From: an uncultured Bacteroidia bacterium
GTDB lineage: Bacteria > Bacteroidota > Bacteroidia > Bacteroidales > F082
Reading direction: 5' to 3'
DNA length: 53,127 nucleotides
NCBI GenBank assembly: GCA_902791165.1
Contig: CADAVB010000018.1
Coordinates: 1 to 53,127 of the forward strand
Shown: piece by piece, positions 16,821 to 25,221 of the stretch
Layout: every line of letters starts with the position of its first letter
Position numbering within the stretch: the first letter of the stretch is position 1
Notes under the pieces: model-generated
Seen by the model: the letters and a program-made list of their open reading frames with translations, nothing else
Databases searched by the model: none
Told to the model about the DNA's origin: nothing
Translations under genes and position numbers: made by a program

Positions 16821-17942
16821 ATGGAGATCAAGCGACAAAGAGTTGAAATTATTGACCGAATGCTGAAAGGGAATCCTGTTTCATTCCTTCAAATAGCAAA
16901 AGTATTAGAAGATGAATTGAACGAGATTAAAAAGAAAAAAACGCACAAGGTAGAGCCGACTAATCAAGAACTGACTAGTTGTTATAGTGATGTTTTTCGC
17001 AAAGATATTCAAATGATTCGTGAGATTATGAAAACAAGGCCTGGTTTGTCACCAGATATGCTGGAAACTGAGGGCAATAAAAGGAACATGAAATATCATT
17101 ATAGGGATAACACTTTTTCAATTCTTCCTTATTTGGACTATCGTTATTCGACAAAAGACTACAAAGGTTTGGAAAGGGCTTTGGATTTGTTGAGGGGCAG
17201 TTTGCCAGAACAGGTTTTCGAATTGGTGAATTTTTCTTTGAGAAGCCGAGTTGAGTATGATTTTGGCGAAACAGAAAAAAGTATAGACTATGGTGAAAAT
17301 CTCAATTTGAAGGGAAGACAGTGGCTACCCTTTATATATAAAGTGTTGAATAAAAGACCTATTAAGATTCAATATGAGACTTTCAAAGGAGAAGCATTTG
17401 ATTTTCAATTCCATCCATATATATTGAAACAATATAATAATCGATGGTTTCTGTTTGGAAGGAATGATAGCACAGAAAACGATTATTGGAATGTGCCATT
17501 GGACAGAATTAAAGACGTTAAGGAACTGAAGGAGGAGGACTTTAAATCCAAGCCAATAGACTATTCGAAGTATTTTGACAATTTTATTGGAGTTTCCGAA
17601 AAAGTGTGGTTTGGTGAAGAAGGCGATGAGAATGATAGATTGTTCTTAGGTGATGTTGGTGTTACATCAAAAAAAAAACTTATTGTTATAAGAGTTGAGG
17701 GTAGAGGAACTTGGGGCAGAATCAAAACCAAGCCCTTGCATATATCCCAAGTGGAATTAGATAATGGTTTCAATGAAGTGAATAATTGTGGGAGGATAAG
17801 GCTCGATATTATTCCTAATGTAGAGTTCTACAATAAAATTATGGAATTAGGCGAAAACGTAATAATTGAATCTCCAAATTGGGTTAAAGAAATCGTCATA
17901 AAACGTCTAAACAATACCTTGAATAAGTATAAAAATGGATAA
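16821..17942 (+). CDS. WYL-domain transcriptional regulator
   Basis: A 373-residue protein. The N-terminal ~110 residues contain a helix-turn-helix region (KRQRVEIIDRMLKG at the start, YSDVFRKDIQMIREIM later). The WYL domain follows, with IQYETFKGEAFDFQFHPYILKQYNNRWFLFG carrying the conserved aromatic/Tyr-Arg-Trp positions. WYL regulators sense nucleic acids or nucleotides and often repress phage-defence genes. It is divergent from the YaaW/DUF697 set and 2.6 kb from the helicase-PLD operon. AT-rich codon use suggests transfer. A palindrome at its promoter suggests it represses itself. Confidence 0.88.
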   Translation: MEIKRQRVEIIDRMLKGNPVSFLQIAKVLEDELNEIKKKKTHKVEPTNQELTSCYSDVFRKDIQMIREIMKTRPGLSPDMLETEGNKRNMKYHYRDNTFSILPYLDYRYSTKDYKGLERALDLLRGSLPEQVFELVNFSLRSRVEYDFGETEKSIDYGENLNLKGRQWLPFIYKVLNKRPIKIQYETFKGEAFDFQFHPYILKQYNNRWFLFGRNDSTENDYWNVPLDRIKDVKELKEEDFKSKPIDYSKYFDNFIGVSEKVWFGEEGDENDRLFLGDVGVTSKKKLIVIRVEGRGTWGRIKTKPLHISQVELDNGFNEVNNCGRIRLDIIPNVEFYNKIMELGENVIIESPNWVKEIVIKRLNNTLNKYKNG

Positions 17943-18120
17943 GTTATTCCTCATCAAGCCCTGCCCCCGCTGCCAAACCGAAATCAAACTGCTCACCTTG
18001 CCAGAGGGCACGATGACAGACCCTGCGCCGCCCAAAGCGCGGCTGTTTGTCGTAAAACGTTGCCCCAGCTGCGGCAAAAGGGTCGTCTTTTGGGTGGGAT
18101 GGAGGCCGGTGGTGAAATAG
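17935..18120 (+). CDS. Small zinc-ribbon-like protein
   Basis: A 61-residue protein with two CPxC knuckles (KPCPRCQTE and KRCPSCGKR) that could bind one zinc ion. Its ATG overlaps the last 8 bases of the WYL gene, so translation is probably coupled. Base composition is much more GC-rich than the WYL gene. Function unknown; a small adaptor or nucleic-acid-binding partner of the regulator is conceivable. Confidence 0.6.
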   Translation: MDKLFLIKPCPRCQTEIKLLTLPEGTMTDPAPPKARLFVVKRCPSCGKRVVFWVGWRPVVK

Positions 18121-18130
18121 CCAAAAATCG

Positions 18131-18163
18131 GTTCACAAAATTGTGGTCCACAAAGTTGTGAAC
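18131..18163. repeat. Palindromic repeat, copy 1 (3' side of the second ATPase gene)
   Basis: A 33-nt palindrome: GTTCACAA, two bases, then the 13-nt palindrome TTGTGGTCCACAA, two bases, then TTGTGAAC. The same elements recur on the other side of the ATPase gene at 19378-19425. Confidence 0.92.
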
Positions 18164-18202
18164 TTTTAGTATGTTGTTTGTAATTGATTTGAAATCAATA
18201 GA

Positions 18203-19330
18203 TTATTTGCACCATTCTTTAGTAAACCAAAGCTCGAAAACGGGGTCGGTGAGCACGATTCCGTTGGGTGTTTTTTCGATCAGCTCCTTTTGCGTCAACA
18301 CGGTCTTGATTCTTGAGACATTGGATTTTGAGCCTAAATCATAGGTGGATAGTACTTCTTTAGAGGTGAAGTCCGTGTGAACGCCTTTGGCTACGGCCTT
18401 CAGGAAGTTCATTTGGTAGGCAGTCAGGTTCTCGATTTGCTGCAAAAACAGCAGTGAGTTTTGGTTCAACAGGTCTTCAATGGCCGTTTCCAAAGTAGCC
18501 TCGTCTGCCTTTTTTGTGGTATTGAGCATGACGTTCCACGCCAGTTGCTGCACGTATGAAGATTGGTTTTGTACTGTCGAGCAGATTTTTTCAATGAGGG
18601 CATCGGAAATGCTCATTTTCTTTTCCTCAAACTTCTGGCGGATGAAAGGAATCCAGTCTTCTGTGGGGATGGGCTGGAGAAACATGATGTCGCCAAATTG
18701 GTAAAAAGGCATCCTCTTGCTTTGGAAGAGGTTGGTGAGCAGATGCTTCTTGCTCCCAAACAGGCAATACGAGGCGTTGTTTTGCAGCTGCCAGATTCCT
18801 CGCATTTTCTTTTGGACTTTCAGCGAGTCCGGAAACTCGCCAATTTGTTGGAATTCGTCAATGCACACGACAATGTGTTTGCCCATTTTGGCGGCCATGC
18901 GTTCAGGCAGTTGCAGGATTTCTTCCGGCGAGTAGTCTTTGGGCGTGATGCCAAGGGATACGGAAAGCTCGTTGTTGGGGTCTGGGCCAAAGGAGAGGGT
19001 GGGTGACAAACGCACCAGGAATTCCTTGATGTTTTTCATGACGGCTTCGGCCTTGCCTGCGGTTTGCTTCATGAGCGAGGCAGCAAATTTGTTATAGAAC
19101 TCGTATTCGTTGCGGCAGTCGTAGATGTCCATATATACAGTCACAATGGACTTCTTATCAACAAGTGTTTGCACTTTCCTCACGAGCGAGGTTTTTCCCA
19201 TCCTCCGCGGAGAGATGAGAATCATATTTTGCCCGTTCTCAAAGTCTTGCTTGAGGCGTTGGGTCTCTTTTTCACGGTCTGTGAAGTTGTTGCCTTCAAC
19301 AGCCACACCATAGATGAATGATTTTTTCAT
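18203..19330 (-). CDS. P-loop ATPase (ATPase_2/AAA) with a C-terminal winged helix
   Basis: A 375-residue protein. Walker A is SPRRMGKTS (residues 40-48), Walker B VVCIDEFQQI, then a sensor-like YCLFGSKKHLL. The C-terminal ~110 residues form a helical, winged-helix-like part (LTAYQMNFLKAVAKG, VSRIKTVLTQKELI). It belongs to the same broad ATPase group as the protein at 3794-5218 but lacks the DUF234 nuclease-like tail. ATG at 19330 has an AAAGGA site upstream. A longer frame opening with TTG at 19504 was rejected, since it would translate straight through the palindromic repeat. The gene stands alone, bracketed by repeats. Confidence 0.85.
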   Translation of the reverse strand: MKKSFIYGVAVEGNNFTDREKETQRLKQDFENGQNMILISPRRMGKTSLVRKVQTLVDKKSIVTVYMDIYDCRNEYEFYNKFAASLMKQTAGKAEAVMKNIKEFLVRLSPTLSFGPDPNNELSVSLGITPKDYSPEEILQLPERMAAKMGKHIVVCIDEFQQIGEFPDSLKVQKKMRGIWQLQNNASYCLFGSKKHLLTNLFQSKRMPFYQFGDIMFLQPIPTEDWIPFIRQKFEEKKMSISDALIEKICSTVQNQSSYVQQLAWNVMLNTTKKADEATLETAIEDLLNQNSLLFLQQIENLTAYQMNFLKAVAKGVHTDFTSKEVLSTYDLGSKSNVSRIKTVLTQKELIEKTPNGIVLTDPVFELWFTKEWCK

Positions 19331-19377
19331 GATGACGAATCCTTTATTCCGCTGCAAAGATACATCTTTTTTCGATA

Positions 19378-19425
19378 GTTCACAATCTTGTGGTCCACAA
19401 TTTTGTGGTCCACAAAGTTGTGAAC
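19378..19425. repeat. Palindromic repeat, copy 2 (5' side of the second ATPase gene)
   Basis: A 48-nt array: GTTCACAA, then TTGTGGTCCACAA twice, then TTGTGAAC, with 2-nt spacers, so a 15-nt period. It has one more central unit than the copy at 18131-18163, as if the array grows by unit duplication. Confidence 0.92.
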
Positions 19426-19440
19426 CATGAAAATACCAAT

Positions 19441-19478
19441 AAAAATGCGGAACGACATGATGTCGCTCCGCATTTTTA
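19441..19478 (-). terminator. Terminator after sppA
   Basis: AAAAATGCGG pairs with CCGCATTTTT around an inner CGACATGATGTCG palindrome. It follows the sppA stop by about 19 bases and has T-rich tails on both strands. Confidence 0.75.
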
Positions 19479-19496
19479 TTGACATAATTCCAACGA

Positions 19497-21287
19497 TTAT
19501 TCAATGATCATATCAAACGGCATCCGTGCCTGAATGCCTGTGTTGTTGCTCAGGTTCTCCAAGCCTTTGAGGTAGTCGTAATACACGCCAAGCTTTTGCT
19601 TCATGGCGGCATCAAGTTTGTCGGCCTCGCTGTTGCTCATCGATTCCATCAGGCGGGTGAAGAAGTCCTTCTGCTTGGGCCATTCGGTCACTGCGTAGTC
19701 GCTGCCGAGGTTGGCTTTTTCGGCGGCGTAGGCGATGGCGTCTTCCATGTCGCCAAGTTGGTCCACAAGGCCAATGCCGATGGCGTCGGCGCCAGCCCAC
19801 ACGCGGCCTTGTCCGATGCTATCGACGTAGGTCTGGGTGAGCCCGCGACCTTCGGCCACGCGCTTGGTGAAGTCGTCGTAGGTCTTCACCACCATTTCCT
19901 GCAACTTGCTGTATTGGAACTCGGTAAGCGGCTGGGTGTAGCTGGGGAAGTCGGCGTTCTCGTTGGTCTTGGCCACGTCGAAGGTCAGGCCGATCTTGTC
20001 GTTCAAAAGTCCTTGCGCATTAGGGAAAGTGCCAAACACGCCGATGCTGCCAGTGAGGGTGGTGGGGTCGGCGAAGATGTAGTCGGCCTTGGCCGAAATC
20101 CAGTAGCCGCCCGAGGCCGCATAGTTGCCCATCGAGACGATGACGGGTTTCACTTCCTTGGTGAGGTCAAGCTCGCGCCCGATGATGGCCGAGGCCACAG
20201 CGCTGCCGCCAGGCGAATTGACGCGCAGCACGACGGCTTTCACGTTGTCGTCCTCGCGGGCTTTGCGGATGGTCTTGCTGAGGTTCTCGGAATAGATGTT
20301 TTTCTCCTCGTCGCCCTTGCCGTCTTGAATGCTGCCCGAGGCGTAGATGACCGCCACCTCGTTCTTGCTTGTGGCCTTGTTCTTGTAAGTCTTGGCGTAT
20401 TTCTCGTTTCCGATGGCGTTGATGCTCTTGTTGCTGCCCGTCAGGCCTTTCAGCTCGTCCAGAACTTGGTCTTTGTAATAGAGGTTGTCCACCATGCCGT
20501 ATTCAAGTGCCTTTTGCGCATTGAACAAAACGTCAAGATTATCAGCGATTTGGTTGAGTTGCTCTACGGTGATGTTGCGGCTTTGGCTGATGGCGGTAAG
20601 GATTTCGCCCCAAACGGTACCAAGCAACTTGTCCATCTGCTCGCGGTTGGCCTCGCTCATCTTGTCTAAGAAATAAGGCTCCACGGCGCTTTTGAACTTG
20701 TTGTTCGGGCCGCGCACAATCTGCATCTCCACATCGAGTTTTTCAAGCAAATGCTTGTAGAACATGATTTGCGAAGCCATGCCGCGCAAGTCGAGGGCGC
20801 CTTCGGGATTCAGGATGATCTTGTCGGCGGCGGAGGCCACATAATACGCGCTTTGGGAGTAACTCTCGCCGTATGCCACCACGAACTTTCCGCTTTCCTT
20901 GAACTCGATGAGTTTGCTACGAAGTTCCTGAAGGGTGGCCGTTGGAGTAGGTATGCTGCTCAGTTCCAAATAGATACCTTTGATGTTGTTGTCGGTTTTG
21001 GCGTTTTCGATGTTGCGCAAAATGTCGTTCAGTCCTGTCGATTCCTTGGTTTCCATCGTGGCGAAGTCGAAGCTGCCGAAGGGGTCGTCTGTGCTGCGGT
21101 CGGGAATGGCGTAGTCCAATTTCATGTGAAGCACCGAATTGGGCTTGAGCGTGGCAGCGGTCTCGGAGTCCGCTTTCGAGAAACTTGAAATCATTGACGA
21201 AACCACTCCAACTTTGATGAAGAAGTTGATTACCAGTGCAATCAGTGTGCCGAGAAAGGCACCGAGTACGATTTTGTAAAATTTCAT
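19497..21287 (-). CDS. sppA: Signal peptide peptidase SppA (protease IV)
   Basis: A 596-residue membrane-anchored serine protease that degrades cleaved signal peptides. It has one N-terminal membrane helix (LGAFLGTLIALVINFF) and two tandem S49 domains. The serine nucleophile lies in NSPGGSAVASA and is followed by ASGGYWISAKADYI. The first domain has the region expected to carry the catalytic lysine (MASQIMFYKHLLEKL). Full length matches the long SppA form. A TACTTTTG box at 21397-21404 on this strand may be its promoter, with a ~105-base AT-rich leader. Confidence 0.95.
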   Translation of the reverse strand: MKFYKIVLGAFLGTLIALVINFFIKVGVVSSMISSFSKADSETAATLKPNSVLHMKLDYAIPDRSTDDPFGSFDFATMETKESTGLNDILRNIENAKTDNNIKGIYLELSSIPTPTATLQELRSKLIEFKESGKFVVAYGESYSQSAYYVASAADKIILNPEGALDLRGMASQIMFYKHLLEKLDVEMQIVRGPNNKFKSAVEPYFLDKMSEANREQMDKLLGTVWGEILTAISQSRNITVEQLNQIADNLDVLFNAQKALEYGMVDNLYYKDQVLDELKGLTGSNKSINAIGNEKYAKTYKNKATSKNEVAVIYASGSIQDGKGDEEKNIYSENLSKTIRKAREDDNVKAVVLRVNSPGGSAVASAIIGRELDLTKEVKPVIVSMGNYAASGGYWISAKADYIFADPTTLTGSIGVFGTFPNAQGLLNDKIGLTFDVAKTNENADFPSYTQPLTEFQYSKLQEMVVKTYDDFTKRVAEGRGLTQTYVDSIGQGRVWAGADAIGIGLVDQLGDMEDAIAYAAEKANLGSDYAVTEWPKQKDFFTRLMESMSNSEADKLDAAMKQKLGVYYDYLKGLENLSNNTGIQARMPFDMIIE

Positions 21288-21416
21288 GATGATAAATAAT
21301 TTAAAATTTAATGATTCAAGATTTAAAGATTTAAAATTCAGTACGATGTGTGGCGCGATGTGGCCCGCAAGCCGAACACCGCAAAGATTATGATTGCAAA
21401 AGTAGCATTTTCTTTG

Positions 21417-21445
21417 TTTGGATACATCACAAAACGCTATATTTG
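21417..21445 (+). promoter_or_regulatory. Promoter of folK
   Basis: TATATTTG at 21438-21445, with TTTG at 21417-21420 (17 bases) or 21413-21416 (21 bases) as -33. The start codon lies only 16 bases beyond the -7 box. Confidence 0.55.
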
Positions 21446-21460
21446 CAAAAATTCTCGGCG

Positions 21461-21952
21461 ATGGAAACCTGCCACATACTCTTCGGGTCGAACATGGGCG
21501 ACAAAAACGAAATCTTCGCCCAAGCCTGCCTGTTTATTAATAATAGGTGTGGGCGCGTCGTGTCGGTTTCGTCGGCTTACGAGTCGGAGCCGTGGGGCTT
21601 CGAGGCTGAAGAGTGGTTCCTCAATCGGCTCATCACCGTCGAAACGGAGTTGGAACCCGAAGAAATAATGCAGCAACTGCTCGGCATTGAGGCCGAACTG
21701 GGCCGTGTGCGCCATCCCGAAACGGAAGGCTACACCTCGCGGACGGCTGACTTGGACATCCTGTATTACGGCAGCCGCATCGTGGTGACCGGTAGCCTTG
21801 TTGTTCCGCATCCGCGTTTGCACCAGCGTCGTTTTGCCTTGTTGCCCTTGTGCGAAATGGTGCCGCAGTTTGTGCATCCGGCGTTCAAATTGACCCAAAC
21901 CGAGCTGTTGGAGCGTTGTCCTGACACGTCGGAAGTCAGAAAAATAGATTGA
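21461..21952 (+). CDS. folK: 6-hydroxymethyl-7,8-dihydropterin pyrophosphokinase
   Basis: A 163-residue HPPK, the folate-pathway enzyme that pyrophosphorylates hydroxymethyl-dihydropterin. Family motifs: LFGSNMGDK at the start, SSAYESEPWGF, NRLITVET, GRVRHPETEGYTSRTADLDILYY with the metal-binding DLD, and HPRLHQRRFALLPL. ATG at 21461 begins exactly at the conserved first strand and sits just behind a promoter. The deoxynucleoside kinase gene follows after 2 bases, a pairing common in Bacteroidota. Confidence 0.95.
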   Translation: METCHILFGSNMGDKNEIFAQACLFINNRCGRVVSVSSAYESEPWGFEAEEWFLNRLITVETELEPEEIMQQLLGIEAELGRVRHPETEGYTSRTADLDILYYGSRIVVTGSLVVPHPRLHQRRFALLPLCEMVPQFVHPAFKLTQTELLERCPDTSEVRKID

Positions 21953-21954
21953 AA

Positions 21955-22596
21955 ATGCAATACAACTATATCGCCATAGAAGGCACCATAGGAGCGGGCA
22001 AGACCACCCTGGCCTCGCGCATCGCCCGCGACTTCAACGGGAAACTCGTCCTTGAGGAGTTTGAGGGCGACAAGAACCCGTTTCTGCCCAAGTTCTACAA
22101 GGAGCCGGAGAAGTATTCCTTCCAGCTGGAAATGACCTTCCTGGCTTTGCGTTTCCAGCAACTGAAGGACAAACTCGGCGCGCTCGACCTCTTCCACGAC
22201 TTCATCATCGCCGACTATTACGTGGCCAAGTCGCTGATTTTCTCGCGCAACAACCTGCAAGAAGACGAATACCAGCTTTTTTCGCGCTTCTTCAACATCA
22301 TTTTCTCGGATATGCCCAAACCCGAGCTTTTGGTGTATCTCTATTCCGACGTACCGCGTTTGCAACAGAACATCCGCAAGCGCGGGCGCAGCTACGAGCA
22401 GGACATCAGCGATGCGTATTTGGAGAACATCCAGCAGGGCTATTTCGATTTCTTGCGCCAGCAGCAGGACAATATGCGCATCCTCTTAATCGACACTAAC
22501 CGCCTCGACTTCGTGGCCAACGAAAGCGACTATCAGCGCATCATCGAGGCCATTGACAAGCCCTACGAGGTAGGCTTGCATCGGGTGACGCTTTGA
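21955..22596 (+). CDS. Deoxynucleoside kinase
   Basis: A 213-residue kinase of the dNK/dGK family, which phosphorylates deoxynucleosides for nucleotide salvage. P-loop EGTIGAGKTTLASRIA, EEF motif after strand 2, FQLEMTFLALRFQQL, and a Lid-type arginine segment RKRGRSYEQDI. ATG at 21955 is preferred; a TTG in frame at 21949 overlaps the folK stop. Cotranscribed with folK and closed by a terminator. Confidence 0.92.
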   Translation: MQYNYIAIEGTIGAGKTTLASRIARDFNGKLVLEEFEGDKNPFLPKFYKEPEKYSFQLEMTFLALRFQQLKDKLGALDLFHDFIIADYYVAKSLIFSRNNLQEDEYQLFSRFFNIIFSDMPKPELLVYLYSDVPRLQQNIRKRGRSYEQDISDAYLENIQQGYFDFLRQQQDNMRILLIDTNRLDFVANESDYQRIIEAIDKPYEVGLHRVTL

Positions 22597-22607
22597 GAAA
22601 TCAACAC

Positions 22608-22639
22608 AAAAAAAAGCCGCTCAATCGAGCGGCTTTTTT
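22608..22639. terminator. Bidirectional terminator
   Basis: GCCGCTC-AATC-GAGCGGC with an A-run before and a T-run after. It serves the convergent kinase and OmpA-family genes. Confidence 0.9.
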
Positions 22640-22657
22640 GTTTTCAAGCGAATCAGA

Positions 22658-24430
22658 TTAGTTCTTCTTCACTTTGATGGTCTTTTCGACAACAGTCTTG
22701 ACAGGCTCCTTGACGAACACTTCAGCGCGACGGAGTTGCGGCAGAATATCCTTTTCGAGTTGAGGATAGATGGCGCACATTTCCTTGACGGCTTGTTGTT
22801 TGTTGCCAGAGTTGTTAATCTTGTTGATGATGGCATCCTTGTCCTTCAGGTCGGAGTTTTGGACGAGTTCGATGAAGGTGTTCCAGTCTTCGCCGTAGCC
22901 CTTACCAGTGATGTTGATGTCGGTCTTCTTGGCCAGCTTCTTCATCTGTGCCTCGGCAGCGTTGTCACGGTTGTTGGAGAGCTCTTGGTTGTGGCCTTCT
23001 TCACCTTCGGGTGATGCCCAAGCCTTGATTTCAAACTCGGTCACGCCAGCTTTCAGCAGATCCTTGAAGGCAGCGTCGGCTTCGTTGTTGAGTTTCTTTC
23101 TGTCGCCGATGTTGTACTTGTCCTTGTTGAAGAAGTAGGTGAGCTTCTTCACGGGCTGCATGGTTTCAACGGTGTCGGTAACAACTTGGTCGATGTATTC
23201 ATCTTTCTCAGTCACGATCACGCCGTCAGCGAGCTTTCTTTCACCGCCTTGGGTGAAGTAGGTGTTGGCAGCAATTTCGTCTTGAGTCGGATAAATCTTG
23301 CCGTTGTAAACATAGAACATCGGGTTGCCCATGAGTTCGCAGTTTTCCATTTCCGGCACATAGTCCTTGCAGTAGTGCTTGGTGAACTCGCCACCTTCCT
23401 TGTAGTTGACGCGGAAGTCGCCTTCGCCTTTGACCTTTTCGCCAACAAAGGTGATGGGGTCGAGGTCGATTTGGCCGCCCTTGTAGGCGAGGTAAGGAGT
23501 GAGGTTCATCACAGCTTGCTTTTCAAAGTATTCGGCGGGGATGGTGACGATGACGTCGAAGCAAACCTTGCCGTTTTCGTCAGCAACCAGCGGGTTGGGG
23601 TTCACGCGGTAGGTGATCTCCTTGGCTTCGCGGGCCATCTTTTCGATGTCGCAAGGATTGTTGAACTTGTAGCGCAGACCGAGGTTCACTTGGCTGTACA
23701 TATCCTTGTCGTTGATGATGTGCTTATCTTCATCGGAGGCAATCTTGGCCACTTGGTCAAGAGCATCGGTGCCAGTGAAGTTATAGGTGTAGTCGATGAA
23801 GAGGTCAAACTTCGGGGCGAGGTTGAAGGTGAACTCCATACCAGCGGGGACGCTGAAGTTGAGTTCGCGCTTGTCCTTGGCTTCGGCCAAAACACCGCTT
23901 TCTTCTTCACCGGTGAGTTGCGAAACAGCGCCAGCTTGGTAGTAAATACCGCCAATACCGATGTGAGGAACGAGGTTGATGACTCTTCTCGGGTTGTACT
24001 TGAACATGTTGAACAGGTTGAAGGTCAAGTTCAAGTTGCCCTCGAAATAATTCGTCTTGTTCAGACCCAAATCGTAAAGCACAGTGCCTTCGTTACCGTT
24101 AAGAACCAACGGTTGAATGTGCTTGTGGCCAGAGAGGAGGCCGTAGCCACCCTTGAGGTTCATTCCGATTACTTTGCCGAATTGGTAACCAATGCCAAGA
24201 TGGGCGTTCCAATCAGGGAGGGTCTTCTTGAAGTGTTCGAAATCACCCCAGATTCCGTTCTCGTAGTTGGCCAAATCGCCGTGATTGATGGAAAGACCAC
24301 CATCGGCTTGGATGTACCAGTAGCGTTCAACCGGTTTTGAGTTTTTCCCACTCTGAGCATAGAAAGTCAGAGGAAGGACAGCCATGACGACGAGCATCAC
24401 GAGCTTCGAAATTGTCAAATTCTTCTTCAT
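22658..24430 (-). CDS. OmpA-family outer-membrane protein
   Basis: A 590-residue protein with a signal peptide (MKKNLTISKLVMLVVMAVLPLTFYAQ). An N-terminal beta-barrel-like part of about 230 residues follows (GYQFGKVIGMNLKGGYGLL, VNLGLRYKF). The central ~200 residues are uncharacterised. The C-terminal OmpA-like domain (FNKDKYNIGD..., FEIKAWASPEGEEGHNQELSNNR) should bind peptidoglycan. That domain carries an insert between its second and last strands, common in Bacteroidales OmpA proteins. It has its own promoter, and its composition suggests high expression. Confidence 0.9.
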   Translation of the reverse strand: MKKNLTISKLVMLVVMAVLPLTFYAQSGKNSKPVERYWYIQADGGLSINHGDLANYENGIWGDFEHFKKTLPDWNAHLGIGYQFGKVIGMNLKGGYGLLSGHKHIQPLVLNGNEGTVLYDLGLNKTNYFEGNLNLTFNLFNMFKYNPRRVINLVPHIGIGGIYYQAGAVSQLTGEEESGVLAEAKDKRELNFSVPAGMEFTFNLAPKFDLFIDYTYNFTGTDALDQVAKIASDEDKHIINDKDMYSQVNLGLRYKFNNPCDIEKMAREAKEITYRVNPNPLVADENGKVCFDVIVTIPAEYFEKQAVMNLTPYLAYKGGQIDLDPITFVGEKVKGEGDFRVNYKEGGEFTKHYCKDYVPEMENCELMGNPMFYVYNGKIYPTQDEIAANTYFTQGGERKLADGVIVTEKDEYIDQVVTDTVETMQPVKKLTYFFNKDKYNIGDRKKLNNEADAAFKDLLKAGVTEFEIKAWASPEGEEGHNQELSNNRDNAAEAQMKKLAKKTDINITGKGYGEDWNTFIELVQNSDLKDKDAIINKINNSGNKQQAVKEMCAIYPQLEKDILPQLRRAEVFVKEPVKTVVEKTIKVKKN

Positions 24431-24532
24431 AACGTAAATTGTTAGGTTTGTAATGATTTTAATTAGTTGATTTCTATTATTTTATGTCTTTTTAATTTTA
24501 TAATGCACATTCCTATGCATTCTAATTTGGGA

Positions 24533-24565
24533 CAAAAGTAGGAAATTATTTCTTTCACTTGCAAA
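24533..24565 (-). promoter_or_regulatory. Promoter of the OmpA-family gene
   Basis: Minus-strand TTTG at 24565-24562 and TACTTTTG at 24540-24533, 21 bases apart, followed by a ~95-base AT-rich leader. Confidence 0.6.
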
Positions 24566-24608
24566 AAAAAACGCATTTTTTTTAAAAAATGTGTGAAAAT
24601 CATGGCTT

Positions 24609-25151
24609 TTAGGGCTTGTTTCCCTCATTCGGGCGCAGGGCTTTGAACGCCTCCCACATCACGATGCCGGCGCAAACCGACACATTAATGGAGTGTTTTG
24701 TGCCTTCTTGCGGCAACTCGATTGCGCCGTTGCAGAAGGGGAGTGCCGCCTCGCTCACGCCGTCCACCTCGTTGCCGAGAAGGTAGGCGGTTTTCGGCTC
24801 AAACTGGAAATCTTGCAACAAAACGCTGCCTTCCACCTGCTCGACGGCGAAAATCTTGTAGCCTTCATCGATTAACGCCTGACAAGCGGCTTCGGTGGTT
24901 TCAAAATAGCGCCACTTCACGGTTTCGTCGGCACCGAGGGCGGTCTTGTGGATTTCGCGATGGGGCGGACAGGCTGTGATGCCGCACAAAACCAATTCCT
25001 TGATGCGGAAAGCGTCGGCGGTGCGGAAAAACGCGCCCACGTTGCTCAACGAGCGGATGTTGTCGAGTATTAATATAATAGGTGTCTTGGCGGCTTGCTC
25101 AAACTCCGCCTTGCTGATGCGGTTCAGCTCGTCCATGGTCAGTTTTCGCAT
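24609..25151 (-). CDS. SpoU/TrmH-family RNA 2'-O-methyltransferase
   Basis: A 180-residue SPOUT methyltransferase that adds a 2'-O-methyl group to tRNA or rRNA from S-adenosylmethionine. Motif 1 LDNIRSLSNVGAFFRTADAF, motif 2 YLLGNEVDGVSE, motif 3 AIELPQEGTKHSINVSVCAGIVMWE form the knotted SAM site. It is a short, single-domain member without an RNA-binding extension. The target cannot be told. Divergent from mutS. Confidence 0.92.
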   Translation of the reverse strand: MRKLTMDELNRISKAEFEQAAKTPIILILDNIRSLSNVGAFFRTADAFRIKELVLCGITACPPHREIHKTALGADETVKWRYFETTEAACQALIDEGYKIFAVEQVEGSVLLQDFQFEPKTAYLLGNEVDGVSEAALPFCNGAIELPQEGTKHSINVSVCAGIVMWEAFKALRPNEGNKP

Positions 25152-25191
25152 GATTTTTCTCTTTTGGGGCGCAAAGTAAATGAAAAAACGC

Positions 25192-25199
25192 TAATTTTG
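25192..25199 (+). promoter_or_regulatory. -7 box of mutS
   Basis: TAATTTTG, 23 bases before the mutS ATG; a TTTG at 25163-25166 is somewhat far for a -33 box. Confidence 0.45.
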
Positions 25200-25221
25200 T
25201 ACCCTTTAATTCGAGATTTTT

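Noticed and set aside
19331..19504. Longer N-terminus of the second ATPase from a TTG start
   Set aside because: It would translate the palindromic repeat (low-complexity Cys/Pro/Gln) and overlaps the sppA stop; the ATG at 19330 has a ribosome-binding site.
23186..24340. 384-residue plus-strand frame across the OmpA gene
   Set aside because: Shadow of the OmpA-family gene, which has a signal peptide and an OmpA domain in the other strand.
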